Positions 1 through 7,632 of a stretch of DNA of 15,550 bases are shown here, piece after piece. Where the stretch lies: contig JAQGMD010000073.1 in assembly GCA_028292565.1 (NCBI GenBank), positions 1-15,550 on the forward strand. The letters are read 5' to 3'. Both the position numbers and the translations under genes were made by a program. The notes beneath the pieces are model-generated. The model saw nothing but the letters and a program-made list of their open reading frames with translations, was not told the DNA's origin and ran no database searches. Within the stretch, counting starts at the first letter, position 1. Every line of letters starts with the position of its first letter. Source of the stretch: Burkholderia sp. (GTDB lineage: Bacteria; Pseudomonadota; Gammaproteobacteria; Burkholderiales; Burkholderiaceae).

Positions 1-387
1 CTGGCCGTGCAGCAAGTCCGGCAGTGGACGCTTGTCATGCACATTGGCCGCTGTCACTACCGCGCTGTGCGCGAGACCGCTCTGGCTAGCGACACCGATG
101 TGCAACTTCATGCCGAAGTACCGTTGCTTGCCCTTCCTGGTCTGGTGCATCTCGGGGTCACGCTGCTTTTCCGCATTCTTGGTCGAACTCGCCGCGGCAA
201 TGATGGTGGCATCGACTATCGTGCCGGTCTTCAAAGTCATGCCGCTGCCTTGCAACACGCGCCCGACTTCCGCGAATAGGCGCTCGCCCAGCTTGTGCTG
301 TTCCAGCAGATGGCGGAATTCGAGCAGGGTGGTGGCGTCAGGCACCGTCTCGCATCCGACGGATGCACTGAAAACGCATTTACGCAT
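1..387 (-). pseudogene. IS5-family transposase fragment (open at left edge, N-terminus missing)
   Basis: On the minus strand this frame reads a typical IS5-type DDE transposase core: [20 protein letters not shown], then [12 protein letters not shown] (first catalytic Asp), then [15 protein letters not shown] and [19 protein letters not shown] (second catalytic Asp). The third catalytic residue and the C-terminus lie beyond the left edge. Homologous transposases have roughly 100 residues before the VPDATTLL motif. Here only about 12 unrelated residues follow the first possible ATG (387), and I see no IS5-like N-terminal sequence in any frame upstream. The element therefore looks truncated near 355-375 and is probably inactive. 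The small gene at 662 lies just beyond the break. The call as an IS5-type transposase is secure; whether this is a pseudogene or a rearranged copy needs the flanking sequence. Confidence 0.8.
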
Positions 388-661
388 GCGAAGCGATTCG
401 GCTCCATTTCAAATCGATGGACCCAGCCTGCATGCGTGGTGTCTATCCCGCCTTCCATCGCGTGCAGGTAGTTGCACTCTTGCAGACGCTTCGAAACAAA
501 GCGATGACTGTCCGGGACCTTGCACCATTCGAGCGTGCGAGGCCGTATCCTTCCAATGCTATTGCGGTCAAAGCCGAGCGTCCCAATCGAAGAACGCGGA
601 ATTTTCATAGCCCCGCTGTTGTCTACCTTGTCCAAACGTTAATGCGAAAGCAGAGGTAATT
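388..661. other. Intergenic sequence between transposase remnant and small gene
   Basis: Frames are open on both strands here, for example minus 237-635, but none gives a protein I recognise. The minus frame does not join the transposase reading frame and is not an IS5 N-terminus. It may be the IS end plus the insertion flank, but I cannot identify a terminal inverted repeat. Confidence 0.3.
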
Positions 662-838
662 ATGCAGACCCAGGACAAGAACCCTCCCGAAAAGAAAATT
701 TCGACAGAAGCGGACGCCAAATCGGTGGACGGCAAATCAGGTGAGAGCAACAAAAGCAGCCATGACGCAAAGAGTCACACGAAGGCTGGAACCGATCAGG
801 GCGCGGGCGGCGGCAAAAAGCAGGAACGCCATCACTAA
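662..838 (+). CDS. Small lysine/serine-rich hydrophilic protein (58 aa), hypothetical
   Basis: An ATG at 662 is preceded by an AGAGG ribosome site (652-656) at good spacing. The frame runs 58 codons to a TAA. The product is very hydrophilic and low in complexity: it starts MQTQDKNPPEKKISTEADAK, has an Asp/Lys/Ser/Gly-rich middle (KSGESNKSSHDAKSH), and ends in a GAGGGKKQERHH tail. It has no Cys, no aromatic residue, no hydrophobic core, no signal peptide and no membrane segment, so it is likely intrinsically disordered. Small charged proteins of this kind are often stress or starvation proteins in Burkholderiales, but I recognise no family and assign no function. It is the only supported plus-strand gene in the window and lies beside the broken IS. 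The ribosome site and codon pattern make translation plausible. Confidence 0.55.
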   Translation: MQTQDKNPPEKKISTEADAKSVDGKSGESNKSSHDAKSHTKAGTDQGAGGGKKQERHH

Positions 839-999
839 CTAAAGCCTGTCGTCGATTCGGAAGGCCCCGTACAGGATTTTCTCGATCCGCGTACCGGTCA
901 TTCCCTGCCTGCAGGTCGAGGCGCGGCGATAGAATGATCGAATCACCCGTGGCCTAAGCCGCTACGCACGATGGGCCTGACAAACGTTAAGACTGTTCG

Positions 1000-1018
1000 C
1001 CGCGACCTACAGTCGCGG
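1000..1018. repeat. Small stem-loop CCGCGAC / GTCGCGG
   Basis: A perfect 7-bp inverted repeat with loop CTACA, directly followed by the palindrome CTGTACAG (1022-1029) and the larger hairpin at 1031-1067. The cluster may be a structured transcript end or the remains of a mobile repeat. The function is unknown. Confidence 0.4.
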
Positions 1019-1030
1019 TAGCTGTACAGA

Positions 1031-1067
1031 CCGGTCAGGTGGCACCCCTCCGGAGCCACCTGACCGG
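1031..1067. repeat. Perfect 13-bp inverted repeat, possible bidirectional terminator
   Basis: CCGGTCAGGTGGC (1031-1043) and GCCACCTGACCGG (1055-1067) are exact reverse complements around an 11-base loop. The stem is strong enough for a transcription terminator and sits between convergent genes, but no T-tract follows on either strand. An intrinsic terminator is therefore only a possibility. Confidence 0.5.
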
Positions 1068-1675
1068 CCAATACAAACAATTGCTTTGCGGGCTACGATT
1101 GAAGACAGGCGCGCAGTACTCTGCTGCTTCAAGCCCCCGCAATCTGGCGCATTCGCGCAGCCAGCGGTGCCGGTCGCCGTGCGCTCCTCGGTAGATGCAA
1201 ATTCATATCCGGCGTCAACACGTGAATCGACCGTGGCATTGCTTTTCCTAATAATTTATCCGTACTAGACTGTGTGAGCCCTGCCAACAGGCAAAGGAGT
1301 TCGCCAGGAAGAGCGAACGAAGAAGCGGGTGGAAACGACAAAAAACGCTCGTTTGAGCATTGCGCGCACGAATACTACGACCTGTATTCGGGCACCTGGA
1401 AGACCGCGAAGCACACGTGGCAGTGGCTTGCTACCATGACGGCTCACGTCTTCCCAGTATTTAGCGCAAAGGATGTATGTCGCCCCGCAGCATTAACCTT
1501 GTGAATTTTTCGATCTGGCGCAAACGGCGTGGGTCATTTCTGGTCTGACGGGTTCGCGCGAGGTAATGATATTGCTTCAGATCATGAACTTAGATATTCA
1601 ACAATTAGGATCTGTAAAAAATATCGACAAAATTAAGTCGGATGGGGAGCAAAATTTACCTACGTAAGCTGCGCG

Positions 1676-2122
1676 TTATGCCTGCTCATACAAGCTCTGC
1701 AAATCATCTTTCTTCGCTTCCCCAGAAATATGAAGGATCACGGTATTGCCCAGATCATGAGAAGGGTGAAATGCCCGATGCTTCGCAAACCAGAAAACCT
1801 CGGATAATTCCTCGTCTTCATGGCATGTGGTCATAACGACCTGCTCGGGCGGCACGTCTTCGTAGTTGAAAGCCTCCTGATTAGCCTCGTCTACGGATTC
1901 TTCCCACGAACCGCACTCTTTTCCCCAAGCCATCATATAGCTGCAGCCTGACTGCACGAGCCATCGGCTGACTTCCCATTGCCATATTTGCGGCACCTCA
2001 TCTTCAATAACCACAATCGCCTTAAACGGTCGCAGATCGCTAATATCAGGCAAGTCGTTGCCTGGATCCAGTTGGATGTATTTCAAGAGCTTATTCGGCA
2101 TAACGACAAGTTTGACCGACAC
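1676..2122 (-). CDS. Hypothetical protein, DUF7684-like
   Basis: A 148-residue soluble protein if read from the GTG at 2122. An in-frame ATG at 2101 would give 141 residues and starts MPNKLLKYIQLDPG. Neither start has a clear ribosome site, and an in-frame TGA lies just upstream, so these are the main choices. The protein is acidic, with a conserved-looking centre (QWEVSRWLVQSGCSYMMAWG, then EVFWFAKHRAFHPS and LGNTVILHIS). It has no signal peptide or membrane segment. From memory the pattern matches small uncharacterised proteins now labelled DUF7684; I could not check this. It lies 70 bases beyond the end of the ABC permease gene on the same strand, so it may be the last gene of the block or an independent gene. 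No function is assigned. Confidence 0.7.
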   Translation of the reverse strand: MSVKLVVMPNKLLKYIQLDPGNDLPDISDLRPFKAIVVIEDEVPQIWQWEVSRWLVQSGCSYMMAWGKECGSWEESVDEANQEAFNYEDVPPEQVVMTTCHEDEELSEVFWFAKHRAFHPSHDLGNTVILHISGEAKKDDLQSLYEQA

Positions 2123-2192
2123 GCTTGCGCGTCGGTTTCCAATTCATATTCAGGCATTTCATCGTGGAACGGATGACGCATCGTTATCGACG

Positions 2193-2951
2193 CTAGCGCG
2201 GCGCAATGCTCGCGCTCCACGCCGCAGTGCGCTTCTCCAACATCCGCACCATCCAGTCGAAAGCAATCGCTATAACCAATACGAAGAGAATTGCAGCGAA
2301 CACGTGTGGCGCGTCGAGTAGCGTACGGTAAGTGGTAATGACAAAGCCGAGGCCTGCAGTGGAAAGCAGCATCTGGGCAACGACTACGCCGACGATGGCC
2401 AACGCTCCGCCGATGCGTACGCCGGACAGGATGGAGGGAATCGCAGCGGGAATGATCACGTGAATGATGCGCTGCCAGAGCGTAGCGCCCATGCTTTTCG
2501 CCGTCAGTGACAACTGCGGGTCTATGCCCTGGATCCCGGCGGCAGTGGCCAGTATGGCGGGGATGATGCCGTACACGCTGGCGAAGACGATTTTCGATTC
2601 CGAGCCGATGCCGAACCATGCAGCCATGAGTGGATACAAGACAACCAGCGGAATCGCGTAGAGGCTCGAGAACAGCGGTGTGAGCGACCGGCGCAACGCG
2701 GGCACGCTGCCAATCAGGGCGCCCAACATCACGCCGCCGCCGCAGGCGATGATCAGGGCTGCGGCGACCTCTCCCAAGGTGACCGCGAGATTTTCCAGAT
2801 ACATCGGATAAGACTTGTAACCCGCTATGAGCGCCTCGCTCAACGGCGGCAGGAACAGGCTGTGCACCCACCCGAGGCGCGGCGCAGCCTCCCAGAAAAC
2901 CAGCACGGCAAGTATCAGGATCCTTCGGGTAGCGGTCGGAGAAATTCGCAT
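2193..2951 (-). CDS. ABC transporter permease, SsuC/TauC type
   Basis: This is an inner-membrane permease of the nitrate/sulfonate/taurine importer class (BPD_transp_1 fold). It has about six hydrophobic segments and the EAA coupling motif around residues 151-171 (AKSMGATLWQRIIHVIIPAA), which contacts the ATPase. I chose the ATG at 2951 (252 aa) because GAGG lies about 5 bases upstream. The earlier in-frame ATG at 2966 has its only purine-rich stretch directly against it. The gene follows the ATPase gene with an 8-base gap from this start, and it is the second, non-identical permease of the system. The heteromeric pair with the 3774-4535 product implies an importer made of binding protein, two permeases and an ATPase dimer. 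The substrate is not visible from sequence. The context (enamidase next door) suggests a pyridine carboxylate or related N-heterocycle. Confidence 0.88.
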   Translation of the reverse strand: MRISPTATRRILILAVLVFWEAAPRLGWVHSLFLPPLSEALIAGYKSYPMYLENLAVTLGEVAAALIIACGGGVMLGALIGSVPALRRSLTPLFSSLYAIPLVVLYPLMAAWFGIGSESKIVFASVYGIIPAILATAAGIQGIDPQLSLTAKSMGATLWQRIIHVIIPAAIPSILSGVRIGGALAIVGVVVAQMLLSTAGLGFVITTYRTLLDAPHVFAAILFVLVIAIAFDWMVRMLEKRTAAWSASIAPR

Positions 2952-2958
2952 GGTTTCC

Positions 2959-3774
2959 TCACGCATCCTTGATCAGGCGCCACAGTCGGCCTCTCAACTG
3001 TCCGAATGCCTCGGTCGACATCACATCCATGGTGCGCGGCCGTGGCAGCGGAACCCCGATGGTTTCGACTATGCGGCCCGGACGCGCCGACATCACCACG
3101 ATTTCGTCAGCCAGATACACCGCTTCCGTCAGGCTGTGCGTGACGAAGACGATGGTCTGTCCAGTGCGCTGCCAGATGCGCAACAACTCGTCACCCATCG
3201 TCAAGCGGGTTTGTTCATCGAGTGCGGCAAATGGTTCGTCCATCAGGAGTACGCCAGGATGGTGAACGAGGCCGCGGGCGATCGACACGCGCTGCTTCAT
3301 ACCGCCCGACAGCTCATGCGGAAAACTCTTTGCGAATTTCGCCAGTCCTACCAGTTCAAGTGCTTCCATGGCGCGCGCTCCCCGCTCCTTTGCCGGGATC
3401 TTTTTCAGCATCAGAGGGAATTCGACGTTCTTCTGCGCACTCAGCCACGGATACAGGTTCGCTTCCTGGAACACCACACCGACTCGGTCCGGGTCTGGGC
3501 CTGTGATCGGCGTGCCATTGCAGAGAATTTCGCCCTGGCTCGGATGGCGCAAGCCGGCCATCATCATCAGCAGCGACGACTTTCCGCATCCGCTCGGTCC
3601 GATCAGGACAACAAACTTGCCCGGTTCGATGACACACGAAACATTGTCGAGTGCCGTGACGCTCTCGCTATTATTGCTTTTGTAAGTCAGCGTTACGTTG
3701 CGGACATCGATCGCCGCCTGCCGCGCCGTGGTAACGGCGCCGTTCGCGGCGCGCGGCATTGCATTGCTTGTCAT
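2959..3774 (-). CDS. ABC transporter ATP-binding protein, SsuB/TauB type
   Basis: This cytoplasmic ATPase drives the adjacent importer. All motifs are present: Walker A GPSGCGKSS (residues 59-67), Q-loop Gln103, signature LSGGMKQR (155-162), Walker B VLLMDEP (175-181) with the catalytic Glu, D-loop ALD, and switch His213 (VTHS). The LYPW sequence after the Q-loop and the C-terminal RPGRI segment are typical of the nitrate/sulfonate/taurine subfamily. The frame could begin at a TTG (3789), but the ATG at 3774 has GGAG 9 bases upstream. That ATG also forms TAATG with the stop of the upstream permease, which indicates translational coupling. This gives 271 residues, slightly longer than usual owing to an Ala/Thr-rich N-terminal extension of about 20 residues. 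Confidence 0.92.
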   Translation of the reverse strand: MTSNAMPRAANGAVTTARQAAIDVRNVTLTYKSNNSESVTALDNVSCVIEPGKFVVLIGPSGCGKSSLLMMMAGLRHPSQGEILCNGTPITGPDPDRVGVVFQEANLYPWLSAQKNVEFPLMLKKIPAKERGARAMEALELVGLAKFAKSFPHELSGGMKQRVSIARGLVHHPGVLLMDEPFAALDEQTRLTMGDELLRIWQRTGQTIVFVTHSLTEAVYLADEIVVMSARPGRIVETIGVPLPRPRTMDVMSTEAFGQLRGRLWRLIKDA

Positions 3775-4535
3775 TACTCTGTTCTCCAATGTCCGTACTT
3801 TTTCTCGATGGCGCGGACTGATTCGTTGAATGCGATTGCTGCTACCGACACAATCAGGATGCCCGCCAAAAGCTGCGGCAACTGATAGTTTTCACCCCAA
3901 GTTCCAATAAGATTGCCGATGCCGGCGCGCGACACATACATCTCCGCCAGGATCACACCCGTGAAGTTGAATATCATTCCCAGCCGCAGCGTTTCCAGGA
4001 TGGCGGGCAGCATGCTGGGCAGGTAGACGTGGGTGAATATCTGCCGGCGCGTCGCGCCATAACAATCTGCAACCATGATGTGACTGCCGCGCACGCTCTC
4101 CACCGCAACCGACATGCTCATGACCACGATGAATATGGTCGAGAACACGCCGAACGCGATTTTTTGCGGAATACCGATGCCGATGGCAAGGATGAACATC
4201 GGCAGGAAAATCGACTTCGGTATGCTGAACAAGAAATAGAAGAACGGCTTGAAAACTTCGCCCCAATAGCGATCCTCCGCCAGAAAGACGCCGATGGCGA
4301 TCCCCGCCGGTACGGCGATCAGGAAGGCGATCAGCACTTCCCACGCGGTCACCCCGATGGCTTGCCACACCGCCGGGCGTTGCAGCAGCTCCCCCAGCAC
4401 ACTGGACACCTTTGAAGCTGATGGCAGCGTGGCGGGATTGATGAGGCCCGCCCGGGATATCATCTCCCATACCAACAATGCGAGCAGCAGAACCGTGAAA
4501 GGGTGGCAGGCCACCCTCGCTATGCGTGAATTCAC
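3774..4535 (-). CDS. ABC transporter permease, SsuC/TauC type
   Basis: This 253-residue inner-membrane permease has hydrophobic segments near residues 14-30, 63-85, 100-122, 128-146, 187-201 and 221-236. Its EAA motif lies at 156-175 (ADCYGATRRQIFTHVYLPSM). It starts with GTG at 4535, overlapping the binding-protein stop as GTGA, and has no separate ribosome site, so translation is probably coupled to the upstream gene. It ends by TAATG overlap with the ATPase gene. It belongs to the same family as the permease at 2193-2951 but is clearly divergent from it, so the two likely form a heterodimeric channel. The substrate is unknown. Confidence 0.9.
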   Translation of the reverse strand: MNSRIARVACHPFTVLLLALLVWEMISRAGLINPATLPSASKVSSVLGELLQRPAVWQAIGVTAWEVLIAFLIAVPAGIAIGVFLAEDRYWGEVFKPFFYFLFSIPKSIFLPMFILAIGIGIPQKIAFGVFSTIFIVVMSMSVAVESVRGSHIMVADCYGATRRQIFTHVYLPSMLPAILETLRLGMIFNFTGVILAEMYVSRAGIGNLIGTWGENYQLPQLLAGILIVSVAAIAFNESVRAIEKKYGHWRTE

Positions 4536-5512
4536 AGACGCGTCGGAACAGGCTTGAACCTGGTCACGAAAGTATCAGCGGCGGGGGCGAGATTGGTCAG
4601 GCCGCCGGCCTTGCCCAGATCAACCGAACGTTCCACGGTCTGCGGCACTATCGCGCCGTCCGCCGAAGCGTTCATGATGGATGCCTCGTATTCCTTGGCG
4701 GCGATATCCTTAGGCACGTCGTTCAGCTCCGCGATCAGGTCGATCGCATATTGCCTGTTCTGACGGAGATGCTGGACCGCACCGTACAGCGCATTGAGGG
4801 TGCCCTGGACCGCTTGCGGACGTTTGGTGATGATTTCTTCTGTCGCGATCCAGCCTGCGTTCAGGTCCGGGTCGACAGCCTCGCCGAAGTTGATGAGGCT
4901 GCGCGCAGAGCCGTCCTGGATCATCTTGAAGCTGAGCGGCCCCCATACCGAGACTGCATCAACGTTACCAGCGGCGAGCCCCGGCACGATTCCGCCGCCA
5001 CCCAATGGCACGCGGGTGAAATTGACGTTTTTGGATTTCATGGTCCACAGCGACAGGAAGTCCGAGATGGATCCGTTGGCGGATATACCGACTTTTTTGC
5101 CCGCAAGCTGGGAAGCGTCTGTTATCGGCGAGTTCTTTGGCACCATCAGGTGCCAACCGCCGTATTTGACGCCGGTGGTTGCGACGATCTTCGCTTTAAC
5201 GCCCTTGCCGCGGCCGAGGGCAACCAGGTAGGCGCCATTGCAATTGATGTCGGCCGCGCCTGCTGCCAATGCCTCGAAGGCCGGTCCGCCGCCCTTGTAG
5301 AAGGTGATTTCGGCATCGATGCCTTCTTTCTGGAACAGCTTCAATCTGTCTGCGGCAACTGCCACGGTTGCAGGCCACCATGTTTGCGGCGGCATGGCGA
5401 TTCGCACCTTCTCGGCAGCGATAGCGGCTGAGGATGCGGCCAGTGCTGCGGTCGTTGCGCCGGCGAGGATTGCGTGGCGTATTGCCTTGAGCAGAAAGCT
5501 CTTGTGTTCCAT
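4532..5512 (-). CDS. Periplasmic substrate-binding protein, NMT1/TauA/SsuA-like
   Basis: This 326-residue protein has a clear Sec signal peptide: basic MEHKSFLLKAIRH, a hydrophobic core, and AIAA before Glu34 as the likely cleavage site. The mature part begins EKVRIAMPPQTWWP and has the NMT1-like pattern (FYKGGGPAFEALAAGAADI, then the pattern around LAGKKVGIS), as in nitrate/taurine/sulfonate binding proteins. The ATG at 5512 has AGGAG 7 bases upstream (5520-5524); a longer frame to 5590 would prepend a non-signal sequence and is rejected. It is the first gene of its importer set and is followed by permease, ATPase and permease in coupled order. It begins 99 bases after the enamidase stop. 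Several Trp residues in the mature N-terminus could suit an aromatic or planar ligand, but that is speculation. Confidence 0.9.
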   Translation of the reverse strand: MEHKSFLLKAIRHAILAGATTAALAASSAAIAAEKVRIAMPPQTWWPATVAVAADRLKLFQKEGIDAEITFYKGGGPAFEALAAGAADINCNGAYLVALGRGKGVKAKIVATTGVKYGGWHLMVPKNSPITDASQLAGKKVGISANGSISDFLSLWTMKSKNVNFTRVPLGGGGIVPGLAAGNVDAVSVWGPLSFKMIQDGSARSLINFGEAVDPDLNAGWIATEEIITKRPQAVQGTLNALYGAVQHLRQNRQYAIDLIAELNDVPKDIAAKEYEASIMNASADGAIVPQTVERSVDLGKAGGLTNLAPAADTFVTRFKPVPTRL

Positions 5513-5519
5513 GGAAGGT

Positions 5520-5524
5520 CTCCT
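5520..5524 (-). promoter_or_regulatory. Ribosome binding site AGGAG deciding the binding-protein start
   Basis: AGGAG lies 7 bases before the ATG at 5512. It favours this start over the in-frame ATG at 5590 and exposes a proper signal peptide. Confidence 0.75.
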
Positions 5525-5611
5525 GTGTCGGTTATTAGTACTTTTATTACGGTTAAATCTTCCGCAGCACTTGCGTGTGCGTTCCACCATGATTGACGCC
5601 CTGGGATTCCG

Positions 5612-6802
5612 TCAATGCTCGATAACCGGCACTTCCATTGCGGGTGGCGTATTGCGGCTGCGCTGGCATCGCACAATCCCGTCGATCATCACCATGCCGA
5701 TGCCCGGCAAATCACCCAGCTGCACACTTTCGAGAAGATCCTTCCCGGCCGTATGCTGCGCACGATCCATGAAAACAAAATCCGCGGCGCGGCCGACCTC
5801 GATCAAACCGCAATCGAGATTCCGCATGCGCGCGGTATTCCCGGTGGCGAAACAGAACGCGATTTCAGCGGGGATATCGGCCAGGCTGGAGAGCTGCGCA
5901 ACCATTCGGAGGATGCCAAGCGGTTGCACGCCCGAACCAGCCGGTCCGTCTGTACCAAGGATCACGCGGTGCAGGCACTTGAGTTCATGTGCATGGCGCG
6001 CAGTGAGTATCGCGATGCGCTCATTGCCGTTGTGGACAATCTCAATGCCGCGCGTCGAGCGTTCGCACAGCTCGCACACATCCTTGTAAGGCAATGAAGT
6101 ATGCCCACCGTTGATATGGCCGATGATGTCGGCATCCGCTTCCAACACCACATCCTTGTCGATCAGACCGGAACCCGGGATCGATGGACCGCCGGTATGG
6201 ATGGTGCTCTGGATACCGTACTTGCGCGCCCAGGCCACCATCTGGCCGGCTTCATTGCCGGCCTTGACGCTGCCCAGCCCGATCTCGCCGAGCAGCTTCA
6301 CTCCCGCCTCGGCGAGTTCCTTGAAGTCGGATTCGACCATGCCCTTTTCGACGACCGGAGCGCCTGCGTGCACCTTCACGCCGCTTGGCCGGAAACCATC
6401 GAACGCGCGCTGCGATGTAATAGCAAGCGCCTTCAGGCCGACGATGTCTTTCGGACGGCCGGGATAGTGCACCTCGCCGGCCGAAATCATCGTGGTCACG
6501 CCGCCGTTGAGAGTGGAGTCTATCCAGCCGATCTGGTTCTGGCGCGGGGTCCAGTCGCCTGCGACCGGATGCACGTGCGAATCGATCAGGCCGGGCGCCA
6601 CCGCGGTGCCGCGGCAATCGATTACCGTGCGAGCGCCTTCTGTGTCGCAATCCTTGTAACGGCCGACTGCGACGATCTTGCCGTCGTTGACGACGATGGT
6701 GTCGGCATCCAGGATGGGATTTTCCAGGTCGCCGGACAACATCAGGCCGACGTTCTTAATGACGACTTTCCCGGATTTTTCTACGATTGCTGCGGTTGCC
6801 AT
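5612..6802 (-). CDS. ena: Enamidase-like amidohydrolase (1,4,5,6-tetrahydro-6-oxonicotinate hydrolase)
   Basis: This 396-residue cytoplasmic metal-dependent amidohydrolase has the metal-binding His-x-His at 76/78 (DSHVHP), Glu173 (GEIGLG), His202 (IHTGG), His229 (GHINGG) and Asp285 (GTDGPAG), the usual catalytic Asp of the superfamily. It resembles, from memory, Eubacterium barkeri enamidase rather than general dihydroorotases: GGVTTMISAG, the PGRPKD segment, GVKVHAGA, HTGGPSIPGS, PLGILR and the RNTPPA C-terminal motif. Enamidase (EC 3.5.2.18) opens tetrahydro-6-oxonicotinate to 2-formylglutarate and ammonia with a binuclear Fe/Zn centre. Length is close to the known enzyme. The ATG at 6802 has an AAGGA-containing purine stretch upstream. 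It lies 33 bases after the nicotinamidase gene, and an Hnr homologue lies in the same block. A generic amidohydrolase acting on a related lactam is the alternative. Confidence 0.8.
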   Translation of the reverse strand: MATAAIVEKSGKVVIKNVGLMLSGDLENPILDADTIVVNDGKIVAVGRYKDCDTEGARTVIDCRGTAVAPGLIDSHVHPVAGDWTPRQNQIGWIDSTLNGGVTTMISAGEVHYPGRPKDIVGLKALAITSQRAFDGFRPSGVKVHAGAPVVEKGMVESDFKELAEAGVKLLGEIGLGSVKAGNEAGQMVAWARKYGIQSTIHTGGPSIPGSGLIDKDVVLEADADIIGHINGGHTSLPYKDVCELCERSTRGIEIVHNGNERIAILTARHAHELKCLHRVILGTDGPAGSGVQPLGILRMVAQLSSLADIPAEIAFCFATGNTARMRNLDCGLIEVGRAADFVFMDRAQHTAGKDLLESVQLGDLPGIGMVMIDGIVRCQRSRNTPPAMEVPVIEH

Positions 6803-6835
6803 GTCTCTCTTCCTTGTTCTATATGAATTGGTTGT

Positions 6836-7570
6836 TTATGCCATTGTGATGTCACCCGACTGGATGCGCTTAACGCCTTTGCTCTTCATCTGGCTCCATG
6901 CGCGTTCCAGTGACCCGTTCAGGTCAATGCCGCGGCAGGCGTCTTCGATCACATAGGATTCGAAGCCCTCCTTGCGTGCATCCATGGCAGTCCAGGCGAC
7001 GCAAAAGTCAGTGGCCAGCCCGGTGACAAACACCTTTTTTATCTTGCGTTCCTTCAGATAGCCAGACAGGCCGGTGGTGGTCTTGCGGTCCGCTTCCATG
7101 AATGCCGAATAGCTGTCGATACCTTTGCGGAAACCTTTCCGTATCACCAGCTGCGCATGTGGAATCTTAAGGTCCTTGTGCAGATCAGCATCCGCCGTAC
7201 CCTGCACGCAGTGGTCGGGCCACAGTACCTGTTGGCCATAAGACAGTTTGGTCGTCTCGAATGGTTTTTTGCCGCCGTGTGCGGAGGCAAACGATGCGTG
7301 GCCGGGAGTATGCCAGTCTTGCGTCAGTACGACATTCCGAAATGCGCCGGAGATGCGATTGATCACCTGTACCACTTCGTCGCCTTTGTTCACCGGCAGC
7401 GTACCGCCGGGGATGAAGCAGTTCTGCACATCGACCACTATCAGGGCGCTGGATGCGTCGGGAGTGATTTTTCCTGCGGCATGGGTGCTCCACGCCGCAG
7501 TGCCAAACGCGGCGAACAAGCCGGCGCCACCGATGAACTTCAGTGAGTCGCGACGCGTGATGTCTTTCAT
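6836..7570 (-). CDS. pncA: Nicotinamidase with Tat signal peptide
   Basis: A 244-residue cysteine hydrolase of the isochorismatase fold that converts nicotinamide to nicotinate and ammonia. The catalytic triad is Asp47 (VVDVQNCF), Lys145 (RKGF) and Cys190 (GLATDFCV). The metal ligands are Asp85, His87 and His91 in QDWHTPGH. YGQQVLWPDHCVQG and DSYSAF are typical of PncA. The N-terminus TRRDSLKFIGG plus a hydrophobic stretch to about residue 32 (THAAG) is a twin-arginine signal, so the enzyme should work in the periplasm, unlike ordinary cytoplasmic PncA. The ATG at 7570 has AGGAG 6 bases upstream (a second copy lies at 7582-7586). The longer frame from 7666 would bury the Tat signal and is rejected. 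It is followed after 33 bases by the enamidase gene, which supports a role in nicotinamide use. Confidence 0.88.
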   Translation of the reverse strand: MKDITRRDSLKFIGGAGLFAAFGTAAWSTHAAGKITPDASSALIVVDVQNCFIPGGTLPVNKGDEVVQVINRISGAFRNVVLTQDWHTPGHASFASAHGGKKPFETTKLSYGQQVLWPDHCVQGTADADLHKDLKIPHAQLVIRKGFRKGIDSYSAFMEADRKTTTGLSGYLKERKIKKVFVTGLATDFCVAWTAMDARKEGFESYVIEDACRGIDLNGSLERAWSQMKSKGVKRIQSGDITMA

Positions 7571-7576
7571 GATGCT

Positions 7577-7586
7577 CTCCTCTCCT
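7577..7586 (-). promoter_or_regulatory. Tandem AGGAG ribosome site of the nicotinamidase gene
   Basis: Two AGGAG copies (7577-7581 and 7582-7586) lie before the ATG at 7570, the nearer one 6 bases away. This fixes the start so that the product begins with a twin-arginine signal. Confidence 0.7.
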
Positions 7587-7632
7587 GTGAAGGTTCGATT
7601 ACCACCTGTGAAAATCAGCTTGTTCTCGTTAT

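Larger units (their letters stand above)
839..1675. other. Gene-poor region of about 840 bases
   Basis: No frame here yields a recognisable protein. It lies between the convergent ends of the small plus-strand gene and the minus-strand hypothetical gene. Its left half is GC-rich and contains the inverted repeats at 1000-1018 and 1031-1067. Its right part (about 1560-1660) becomes AT-rich. No tRNA, IS end or clear promoter could be seen. Short frames such as plus 1274-1504 lack a supporting ribosome site and family resemblance. Confidence 0.5.

Noticed and set aside
237..635. Minus-strand frame of 132 codons overlapping the transposase remnant
   Set aside because: The transposase is read in another frame of the same strand over 237-387, and the remainder has no recognisable family pattern.
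1274..1504. Plus-strand frame of 76 codons in the gene-poor gap
   Set aside because: It begins with GTG, has no ribosome site, and the product resembles no family I know.
1600..1660. Possible terminator after the DUF7684-like gene (CGAC/GTCG stem followed by a T-run on the minus strand)
   Set aside because: The stem is only 4 bp, too weak to support a terminator call.
2083..2871. Long minus-strand frame of 262 codons across the permease gene
   Set aside because: It is a shadow of the permease reading frame: Arg/His-rich and without family resemblance, while the permease frame has a clear membrane and EAA pattern.
5513..5611. AT-rich stretch before the Tau/Ssu-type binding-protein gene as a promoter
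   Set aside because: No convincing -35/-10 pair at normal spacing could be found, so an internal promoter is possible but unsupported.
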